DNA from: Bythopirellula goksoeyrii
Lineage (GTDB): Bacteria; Planctomycetota; Planctomycetia; Pirellulales; Lacipirellulaceae
Direction: 5' to 3'
DNA: 64,000 nt
Assembly: GCF_008065115.1 (NCBI RefSeq)
Contig: NZ_CP042913.1
Location: forward strand, 6,087,257-6,151,256
The stretch's first letter is position 1. Each line of letters starts with the position of its first letter. The notes beneath the pieces were generated by a model. The model was not told the origin of the DNA and ran no database searches. It saw only the letters and a program-made list of their open reading frames with translations. A program made the position numbers and the translations under genes. Of the stretch, positions 1-6,389 are shown one piece after another.

Positions 1-9
1 GCTAGAAGA

Positions 10-273
10 ATGAAATCTTCCACTCCGCGAAACGGGACCAACAAACGCGTCTATGACCCCTACCTGCTTGACCTGGGATTTACCTGGACTCCGACGATGG
101 GTATCGGCACCGGCTGCCGTTTTCACTTGCATCCTGACGAACTCCCCACGGGCCGCCTAGTTGTTCGGCTATCAGGGCACCTTGCAGCTGTAATTGACGG
201 CACGCTTTATGACACCAAGGACTGTAGCCGTGGCGGGACGCGTTGCGTCTACGGGTTTTATCAACGTAGCTAA
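10..273 (+). CDS. Small hypothetical protein of mobile-element type
   Basis: An 87-residue protein that I do not assign to a named family. The C-terminal half, with RLSGHLAAVIDG, then DCSRGGTRCVYGFY, resembles small conserved proteins seen in phages and integrative elements. That likeness is from memory of the motif and not from a search. The start is only nine bases from the window edge, so no ribosome binding site can be judged. It is followed 26 bases later by another small gene in the same direction. No membrane segment or signal peptide is seen. Confidence 0.55.
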   Translation: MKSSTPRNGTNKRVYDPYLLDLGFTWTPTMGIGTGCRFHLHPDELPTGRLVVRLSGHLAAVIDGTLYDTKDCSRGGTRCVYGFYQRS

Positions 274-299
274 TAACCCTAGCACCCAAGGGGTCCACG

Positions 300-641
300 A
301 TGAATGTGATGCACAGAACTATGGGCTCGATGTCAAAGCCCGGCAAAACCAAAGCTTCTACGGAAGCGACTAGAGAAATGCCGTATGAGCTGAAAATAAA
401 GCACTCGGTGGCTCCCTATGTGAGCCGTTCGAAGATGCCAGAGGGAGTAACTCTTCTAATTGCAATGATACAGAATCTAAAAGCAATAGAAAAGTTACTG
501 AAGTCAAACAAGAAAAAGCTCATGGAAGATTTGAAGCGATGGGACAGAGCTATGCATTCCTTCAAAGCCCCGCCAGAAAAAATGTATCGGAGGAAAAGAG
601 TTCAATGGCCAACACAAAAACAAACTCGCGTACATCACTAA
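300..641 (+). CDS. Small basic hypothetical protein
   Basis: A 113-residue, lysine- and arginine-rich protein with no recognised domain. Residues from about 55 to 95 look helical (leucine/lysine repeats, a run LLKSNKKKLMEDLKRW). An alternative start exists at the ATG at 333, which would remove 11 residues. It lies between the first small gene and a 260-base spacer before the vWA gene, and belongs to the same plus-strand block of the integrated element. Coding status rests on length, context and composition only. Confidence 0.45.
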   Translation: MNVMHRTMGSMSKPGKTKASTEATREMPYELKIKHSVAPYVSRSKMPEGVTLLIAMIQNLKAIEKLLKSNKKKLMEDLKRWDRAMHSFKAPPEKMYRRKRVQWPTQKQTRVHH

Positions 642-843
642 CCCACAAGGAGGAAATGAGCTAACCAGTGTGGGCAAAAAATAAGACCCTGACTGTTCTA
701 AAGAGCAGCCAGAGCCTTATTAGAGGCCGGCACTTTCTGAGAAAGCGATCAACCAGTGTGGAACCTGCATCTTACTCGCAATCTCTTTGAGTGCCAGCCT
801 CTTTGAGGAATTCTTTCCTCTCTTTTGCACCCCGCGTGTGCCT

Positions 844-864
844 GTCTAGGCCTACGGTCTAGGC
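844..864. promoter_or_regulatory. Direct repeat upstream of the vWA operon
   Basis: The octamer GTCTAGGC occurs at 844-851 and again at 857-864, 13 bases apart, about 40 bases before the vWA start codon. The spacing is somewhat more than one helical turn. It could be an operator half-site pair for the operon. No regulator is assigned. The rest of 642-901 shows nothing definite beyond a repeated ACCAGTGTGG at about 664 and 751. Confidence 0.3.
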
Positions 865-901
865 AAATTACCATCCCTTAATTTAATCAGGAGAAATAGC
901 G

Positions 902-1795
902 ATGACCCAAACCAACAATCGACAACTTGTTGTCTCGGGAAGCAGTCAGCAATTAGTCACCAAAGCTGGTAGTTCTCACATATCCAGAAACCCAAACTAC
1001 GACGAACCGGAACTCGATTACGGTGGAGGTGGTCAACCGTTAGTTCTCAAAGGTCGACGCCCCAAACCATTGCCGAAAGGCCCAAGAAGAAAATGCGTCG
1101 GGCACCGCTCAGCCGCAGAGGGCCGCAAGCAACTGGTCATCTTCGCAGTAGACGATTCTGCTTCGATGAAGCGGTTTGAAAAATGCTTGGCTGCTTTAGA
1201 GGCAATGGTAGAAACCCTCTACCAGATGGTGCTCAAAGGCAACGGTGTTTCAGTCTTCGATGTCGCTATCTTCAAATACGGTGACAAGGTCTTTGCCGTT
1301 CAAGAGAATCTTTTAGTGCCCGTGGATGAAGTCGATGAAGACACCTTCGTTTTTCAAGGAAACTCAGGTGGTACGAAGATTAAACTGGCCATGGGATTTG
1401 TCGAAGACCTTCTCGTCACTTATGACCAAGATGTTCTTGCTCACAACGAGGACCCGGAGCGTGTCCCACCACCATTAGTGGTGTTGATAAGCGATGGCTA
1501 CAACGGCGATGGAAATCCCAGACCGGTTGCCGCTCGCATCAAAGAGATGCCCCTCTCAATAGGCGTCTCTCCCATCATTGCCACGGTCGGCATTGAGTAT
1601 GGCGGTGGTGAACCTCATGTCGAGTTGATGACGGATATCGCCAGCAAAGACGAACGCGGAAAGCCTCTGTATTTCGATATCCAGAATGCTGGGGAACTAG
1701 CCGACGTTCTCGCGACCTTGGGAAGTTCTGCAGCGACGTCTGCGACCACGCTTTATCAAGCGACTAAGAACCAAGAAAAGGGGGCAAACCAATAG
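902..1795 (+). CDS. vWA-domain protein, TerY-like member of a vWA/PP2C/kinase triad
   Basis: A 297-residue protein with a von Willebrand A domain from about 78 to 275. The metal-ion-dependent adhesion site is complete: DDSAS at 84-88, the threonine at 158 in SGGT, and SDG at 197-199. The first 75 residues are a low-complexity basic leader. There is no signal peptide or membrane segment, so it should be cytoplasmic. AGGAG lies 8 bases before the ATG. Its stop overlaps the GTG of the phosphatase gene by one base, and the kinase gene follows with another overlap. This is the order and coupling of TerY-P modules, which join vWA proteins with a PP2C phosphatase and a kinase and have been linked to stress response and phage defence. 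Confidence 0.85.
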   Translation: MTQTNNRQLVVSGSSQQLVTKAGSSHISRNPNYDEPELDYGGGGQPLVLKGRRPKPLPKGPRRKCVGHRSAAEGRKQLVIFAVDDSASMKRFEKCLAALEAMVETLYQMVLKGNGVSVFDVAIFKYGDKVFAVQENLLVPVDEVDEDTFVFQGNSGGTKIKLAMGFVEDLLVTYDQDVLAHNEDPERVPPPLVVLISDGYNGDGNPRPVAARIKEMPLSIGVSPIIATVGIEYGGGEPHVELMTDIASKDERGKPLYFDIQNAGELADVLATLGSSAATSATTLYQATKNQEKGANQ

Positions 1796-2655
1796 TGATT
1801 GCTCCTCCGAAACCTGCTGACCGTCTCAGTCGATTGCTCAAGCACTACGCACTGCAATTTGGTGAGAGACTTGCACGTGCTGGCTCTCTCTACGAGTCTC
1901 ACGGACATATTGAGTGCAACGAGTTTGGTATTTCGACTGCAAGTGAAGCAGGTGGAAGGAGGAACAATCAAGATGCGTCCTTGATTTGGATACCGCAGCA
2001 GCCCTCGCCAGTGCGTTGGGCTGCTGCGATTTCCGATGGTGTAAGAACTTCTATTCAATCGGAACACGGTAGCCAACTCGCCTGCTATGCGGCTCTAACC
2101 GTGCTGTTGCAAAGCTACCAACAAGAGAAAGAACCGAATGCTCAGCCAATCGAACAATGCCTGAAATACTTTTCCAAGCTGGGGACTAAAGTAGGCGAGT
2201 ATGCCGACCACCTCCGCCCAGAAATGCTCAGTAAGGGAAACTGGAAGCGGGTGCTTCGAGATGGGCGATTCGCTCAAACCACACTAATGGTTGCATGGGA
2301 AGATGACCGTGGGCTGACTATCGAGGGTATTGGCGATGGTGGTTACATCCTCAATATCGATGGGCCTTCACTAAGTTATTTGCCGTCTTCAGACGGTCCC
2401 GTGAATTGCCTGAGTCCTAGCGGTGTTTGTCTTCGCCGCGACTTCCGCATTGAAGTCCAACACTGGGAAAGTCTCGCTCTGTTTACTGACGGCGTGACCC
2501 CAGCCGTATCGATGGAAGGTCTGATTGTTCCAACGAATGCTGCCAAGGAAGAGAACCTGGCGTCTAGCACGCTGGATAACTATCTCAGCGTCTACCCACA
2601 CCTCATTGATGACAACGTTACTTTACTTACTGCAGCACGGAGGCACCAGCAATGA
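1795..2655 (+). CDS. PP2C-family serine/threonine phosphatase of the triad
   Basis: A 286-residue protein with the PP2C metal-binding pattern: RRNNQD at 55-60, SDG at 80-82, GDGG at 180-183 and TDG at 231-233. The family removes phosphate from serine or threonine using two metal ions. It starts with GTG, overlapping the vWA stop by one base, and ends in an ATGA overlap with the kinase gene, so the three are almost certainly translated together. No membrane segment or signal peptide is present. The neighbouring kinase suggests that the two enzymes act in opposition on shared substrates, which is an inference. Confidence 0.85.
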   Translation: MIAPPKPADRLSRLLKHYALQFGERLARAGSLYESHGHIECNEFGISTASEAGGRRNNQDASLIWIPQQPSPVRWAAAISDGVRTSIQSEHGSQLACYAALTVLLQSYQQEKEPNAQPIEQCLKYFSKLGTKVGEYADHLRPEMLSKGNWKRVLRDGRFAQTTLMVAWEDDRGLTIEGIGDGGYILNIDGPSLSYLPSSDGPVNCLSPSGVCLRRDFRIEVQHWESLALFTDGVTPAVSMEGLIVPTNAAKEENLASSTLDNYLSVYPHLIDDNVTLLTAARRHQQ

Positions 2656-3665
2656 GCTATCCCGTCATCACTCCAGGCGAAGCAAGAGTCTTGGCAAACA
2701 AGACATGGACGCTCGGCGATAGAGAGTTTCGCTTCGGTGAAAGACCTATGCTGGGCAGCGAAGCGTTTGTCTATCCGCTCTATGACTCCGATGAACAGCT
2801 TGTCGCCTTCGTGCGGTTTTCTTTACGCGTTTTAACGCCAGAACGTCTGCAACGCACGCAGTGGCTCATTGGTCAGAGACTCGATGAAAAGACACCAGTT
2901 TTCAAAGCGGCACCCTACTCATGGCTGAGTACGTTTCAGCAAGGGCGGCCGGATGGAGTCAGCATTGATTTCGTCGCTACGCTGCACGCCGCTGTGCGGG
3001 GTGAGAGTTGGCGTGCAATAAAACGTCGCTGTGACAACGAGCAAAAACTGCCATTGATGAAGAAACGGATAGCGGCAGCAAAACAATTGATTTCACACCT
3101 AGCAATTCTTGAGTCCATTGGCAGGCACGGCTTTATCCACGGCGACGTCTCCGATGGCAACTTCATGATAGACCTTGCAACTGGTGAGGCCTACCTCATC
3201 GACTTTGATGCATTTATCTACACCACTTCCGACACTTTGAAGTTTCCTCGTCTCAGTTTCGAAGCAGGGGGCGTCAAAGGAACCATCGGTTACATGCCGC
3301 CCGAATTGGAAGAGAGCACAGCGGGTGAGGCGTTTCCATTCTCCGACCGATATGCCCGCGACATGTTGCTGATAGAGCTACTTGGTTTTCAGTTGGGTGA
3401 CCCAATTGATGCTTCTCCAAAATTTTGGGAAGAGCCAGGGCTTACACAGCAGAAGCTCCAAAAAAACTGTCGCGAATTGAGTCTCACCCACCTGTTACGC
3501 CCCGATGTATTTGAGCTTCCTGAAAAACACCGACCGTGCAGTCGTGAATTGGCAGTCAAAGCTCAATGCCAGATGCCCGATTGCAAAATCCAACTCGCTC
3601 CGTTCACCGTCAAGGTGCCAGAGAGTTCAAAGCCCGTGGTGCTTCGTGAAAGAAAAGCCAAATGA
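2652..3665 (+). CDS. Protein-kinase-fold protein of the triad
   Basis: A 337-residue kinase-like protein. The catalytic loop reads HGDVSDGN at 163-170 and the metal loop DFD at 184-186. GTIGYMPPE further on matches the activation-segment end. Near the N-terminus a glycine-rich loop (LGSEAF) is followed by VAFVRF at 51-56, where arginine stands in place of the usual ATP-binding lysine, so phosphate transfer may be weak or the lysine is supplied elsewhere. It overlaps the phosphatase stop by ATGA and the next gene's start in the same way. The C-terminal 60 residues contain two CxxxxC-like cysteines and could form a small extra domain. The start at 2652 is fixed by the overlap. Confidence 0.85.
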   Translation: MSYPVITPGEARVLANKTWTLGDREFRFGERPMLGSEAFVYPLYDSDEQLVAFVRFSLRVLTPERLQRTQWLIGQRLDEKTPVFKAAPYSWLSTFQQGRPDGVSIDFVATLHAAVRGESWRAIKRRCDNEQKLPLMKKRIAAAKQLISHLAILESIGRHGFIHGDVSDGNFMIDLATGEAYLIDFDAFIYTTSDTLKFPRLSFEAGGVKGTIGYMPPELEESTAGEAFPFSDRYARDMLLIELLGFQLGDPIDASPKFWEEPGLTQQKLQKNCRELSLTHLLRPDVFELPEKHRPCSRELAVKAQCQMPDCKIQLAPFTVKVPESSKPVVLRERKAK

Positions 3666-4162
3666 ATCAAGACCCACTCAATGCATGCCCGGTCGAGCCA
3701 GTGACGCGTCGTGAGCGAACTGCAACTACCTCTAGCAGCTCTCAAACAAAACATCGGGACACACCTACTGCTGCAAAATATCCAACGAAGAAGAAACGAG
3801 ATAAGCGGAAGCGAAATAGCTCTGCCGCTGCAGCTCGCATACGACGAAGAAAAACCTCAGCAACCAAGGCAACTCTAAACACGGCCACGCCTTCACCGCT
3901 GCCATTGGCCCCAGTTGAAGAACTGAGTATCCGCAAAGCCGTGTGGAAGAAGTTTCGTGATGATAAAGAACTCGACACGCTTCTATCGAATCTCTTTTGC
4001 ATAGTGGTGCTGGCGTTACTTGCTTGGCTACACGATGCCTTCTGGATTATTCCTGCCATCATTTGGCTCGCGTTTTTTGTGATAGCCGTCCCTGCCTGGT
4101 TCTTGATTCATACCATCGAAGAATTCTTCAAAAGGCGAAAGGTCTCACGTCATGCGAAATAG
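3662..4162 (+). CDS. Membrane protein with basic Ser/Thr-rich tail, copy 1
   Basis: A 166-residue protein with no named family. Residues 1-85 are polar, basic and rich in serine and threonine, including KKKRDKRKRNSS and RIRRRKTSATK. Two adjacent hydrophobic segments lie at about 106-124 and 126-150, predicting a membrane hairpin with the long tail in the cytoplasm. It overlaps the kinase stop by ATGA. The first 40 residues and the block before the first membrane segment (SPLPLAP, then ELSI) are repeated in the protein starting at 4460, so the pair is a tandem duplication whose membrane halves have diverged. As the product coupled to a kinase, the tail is a plausible phosphorylation target; this is inference. 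Confidence 0.75.
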   Translation: MNQDPLNACPVEPVTRRERTATTSSSSQTKHRDTPTAAKYPTKKKRDKRKRNSSAAAARIRRRKTSATKATLNTATPSPLPLAPVEELSIRKAVWKKFRDDKELDTLLSNLFCIVVLALLAWLHDAFWIIPAIIWLAFFVIAVPAWFLIHTIEEFFKRRKVSRHAK

Positions 4163-4379
4163 AAACGACAGCGTCAAACAACGTGACATCTTCAACAACC
4201 CGATAGTCACCTTCTTTTTAAATTGCTTCGTGCTCACCGCCACAACGAACGCTGTTTTGGAGAAAGGCCTTTTCGCTGGTCTGTTGATTCACTGTGCCTT
4301 CATCGTCTGCTGGAGAGTTTGCGTGCAGGTGACACGAGATTGGACGGCTGGGCGAAAGGGGGCTGAACGTGGGAAGTGA
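4152..4379 (+). CDS. Small membrane protein in the triad operon
   Basis: A 75-residue protein overlapping the end of the previous gene by 11 bases. Two hydrophobic stretches at about 18-32 and 40-57 suggest a membrane hairpin; the ends are basic. No family is recognised. It lies between the two duplicated membrane proteins, and its own hairpin may be a third version of the same membrane module without the Ser/Thr-rich tail. Coding is supported by overlap and hydrophobic pattern only. Confidence 0.5.
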   Translation: MRNRNDSVKQRDIFNNPIVTFFLNCFVLTATTNAVLEKGLFAGLLIHCAFIVCWRVCVQVTRDWTAGRKGAERGK

Positions 4380-4459
4380 ACTTCGCCAACACCAGACGCA
4401 ATTCAGCAAGCCCTTTGCCCATTCTTACTGGCAGGTCTCGGCCATGAATGGAGTTTCAA

Positions 4460-4987
4460 ATGACCACAAAATCAGACTCTTCCCGTACCTCATCAAGCCG
4501 CCAAACGGCCTCAGTAAGTAACTCAATGAATCAAGACCCACTCAATGCATGCCCCGTCGAGCCAGTGACTCGTCGTGAAGGAACTGCAACTACGTCTAGC
4601 ACTCTTGAAACTAAACGCCGGGACACACCTACTGCAAAACAAACAACGAAGAAGCGGAAGCGAAGTAACTCAGCGACCAAGTCAACTCTAAACACGGTCC
4701 CGACTTCGCCGCTGCCATTGGCCCCTGTTAAAGAACTGAGTATTTGCAAAGTTGCGTGGAACAAAATGGAAAATAGTGAAACTTCTCCCACATTTGAAAC
4801 ATGGCTCTTTGTCATACACGCTTCGATACAGGCAATGGTGTTGCCACGTGCTTGGCCATTCGAAAACATCTGGGTTCTTATCGGCACCGTCTTACTCGTG
4901 ATGTTATTGACATGCATGCCTGTCTATTACGTTCTTCGTGTCGTGGAAGAGTACGTCGCAAGGAGACGTAGGCGACGACAAAACTAA
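4460..4987 (+). CDS. Membrane protein with basic Ser/Thr-rich tail, copy 2
   Basis: A 175-residue protein. GGAG at 4450-4453 with six bases of spacing sets the start at 4460, not the ATG at 4448. After 22 extra Ser/Thr-rich residues the sequence restarts as MNQDPLNACPVEPVTRRE, matching copy 1 nearly base for base (3662 onward against 4526 onward). The tail is again basic, with KKRKRSNS. Two hydrophobic segments at about 117-135 and 138-160 form the predicted hairpin, but their sequence differs from copy 1. The C-terminus is a run of arginines. Duplication with divergent membrane parts suggests hetero-oligomeric partners or differing sensors. Confidence 0.75.
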   Translation: MTTKSDSSRTSSSRQTASVSNSMNQDPLNACPVEPVTRREGTATTSSTLETKRRDTPTAKQTTKKRKRSNSATKSTLNTVPTSPLPLAPVKELSICKVAWNKMENSETSPTFETWLFVIHASIQAMVLPRAWPFENIWVLIGTVLLVMLLTCMPVYYVLRVVEEYVARRRRRRQN

Positions 4988-5041
4988 TCGATTTGGACTA
5001 CAGAATCAAAACACAGCCTAGGCCATGATTGGAGTTTGAGA

Positions 5042-5677
5042 ATGAGCAGTGAGCTGACCAGCAATGACCTCGACCTGATGAACGTATCGGTCACCTGCGT
5101 GACGCAATTTACGTCGTCATTTGCCAAAAGGTATTGGCAGGTTTCGAGTATCGCCGCCAAAAGGCGACTTGAAAAGCTCGAACGCAAAGGGCTTCTCAGG
5201 AGTCGCAGTGTGTTGGCCGCCACTCCGCCACCCATCCACGGGCCACTGTGCGTGTTCAAGCCTGAGCAAGAGATTCCGCATACTGCTGGCCGGGTCAGTT
5301 ACCAAGCCCGTCAAAGATGGAAGTCTATACCCGTTGTGGTCAATCGCGTGTACTTCGCAACCGATTTAGGACGCGGGCTCCTGGGCAGACCCCCAATAAA
5401 GCCCCCCCGAGATATCCAGGCCACACATGATTTAGGCCTATCGGATGTCTACCTTGCTTACAGACAACGATGGCCAAAACTCACCGCCAGGTGTTGGCTC
5501 AATGAATCGGAATACGCCCATCACCGCGGACACTGCGTCAAAGTCGAGGACGCCATGCTCTGCCGCAACCACCAAGTTTTACTAATGGTCGACTACGCCG
5601 GAGCATATAGACCAGATAGGGTAAAAGACCTGATGTGTCACGCACAAGAACACAATGTCCCCATAGCAATTTATTAG
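5042..5677 (+). CDS. Winged-helix, replication-relaxation/MobC-like protein 1
   Basis: A 211-residue protein. The N-terminal 55 residues look like a winged helix (SSIAAKRRLEKLERKGLL). The later pattern HDLGLSDVY (H129), VEDAML (169-172) and LMVDYAG (D184) matches my memory of the replication-relaxation family, which includes MOBC-type relaxases with a nuclease-like fold. GGAG at 5031-5034 gives the start at 5042, and the leader around 5021-5045 resembles the one before 4460. It sits four bases before a second protein of similar design and just upstream of a coupling ATPase, as expected for a mobilization module. Function as the relaxase is inferred. Confidence 0.6.
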   Translation: MSSELTSNDLDLMNVSVTCVTQFTSSFAKRYWQVSSIAAKRRLEKLERKGLLRSRSVLAATPPPIHGPLCVFKPEQEIPHTAGRVSYQARQRWKSIPVVVNRVYFATDLGRGLLGRPPIKPPRDIQATHDLGLSDVYLAYRQRWPKLTARCWLNESEYAHHRGHCVKVEDAMLCRNHQVLLMVDYAGAYRPDRVKDLMCHAQEHNVPIAIY

Positions 5678-5681
5678 CCCA

Positions 5682-6380
5682 ATGATTACCAATACCCACC
5701 TTCCAGAGCCAGATTTGGCTCACGAACGCACCAACAAGATGATTCGATTCCTCCTCCGGAATCATGTCGGTACAAATTCTTCCATGCTCCGGATACTGTT
5801 TCCGGGCATGAACCCGGCGACTGTCCAGAAACTCATTCTCCGAGCTATTCGACGGGGCTTACTGAAACGATGGCCATTGCATTCGAGTAGAACCTATTTG
5901 CGACTTGGCCAAGCAGCGATTGCACGTTGGCAGTACCCGAAAAAGTACTCCCGAAGACTCGGTCCGCAAATACTGCCGTACCATCTGGGTTGCTTATCGC
6001 TCACCACGCTCAAAAAAGAGACCCCTAAAAGGCTGCTGCCTTCTGAACTAGAGGCATACTTTCCAGGCTTTCCCCAGACCAACGAATTGCAGCAATGGGC
6101 CTACTATCTCGACAGCTCAACAGGCGTAGACCGCCTTGCCACTATACGCGTCGAATATCGCGTTGGTGGATTCGCAGTCATTAATAGAGTTGCTGAGCAA
6201 TTCCATAGTTATCGCCAGCATGACTGCATCAATGAGCTGCTCGATAGCGGCCGCTTCATCTTGCACGTCGTCACAGCCACGCCTCAACAAGAAGAATCTC
6301 TCTGGGATGCTGCTGAGCATCTCGCTTTTCCCGCCCCGCTGGAAACGTCTCATGACACCAGCCTGACCATGTTTCTCTAA
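5682..6380 (+). CDS. Winged-helix, replication-relaxation-like protein 2
   Basis: A 232-residue protein, likely a paralogue in design of the preceding gene. The first 75 residues carry a winged-helix pattern (LLRNHVGTNSSMLRILFPG, then VQKLILRAIRRGLL). The C-terminal part, with RLATIRVEYRVGG at about 150 and RFILHVVTATPQQEESL near the end, fits the core of the same nuclease-like domain, with the acidic residue E in RVEY. Neither a classical HUH histidine cluster nor a tyrosine relaxase motif is seen. It is four bases after the previous gene and nine before the coupling ATPase, so the three are probably one transcript. Confidence 0.55.
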   Translation: MITNTHLPEPDLAHERTNKMIRFLLRNHVGTNSSMLRILFPGMNPATVQKLILRAIRRGLLKRWPLHSSRTYLRLGQAAIARWQYPKKYSRRLGPQILPYHLGCLSLTTLKKETPKRLLPSELEAYFPGFPQTNELQQWAYYLDSSTGVDRLATIRVEYRVGGFAVINRVAEQFHSYRQHDCINELLDSGRFILHVVTATPQQEESLWDAAEHLAFPAPLETSHDTSLTMFL

Positions 6381-6389
6381 GGAGATACG

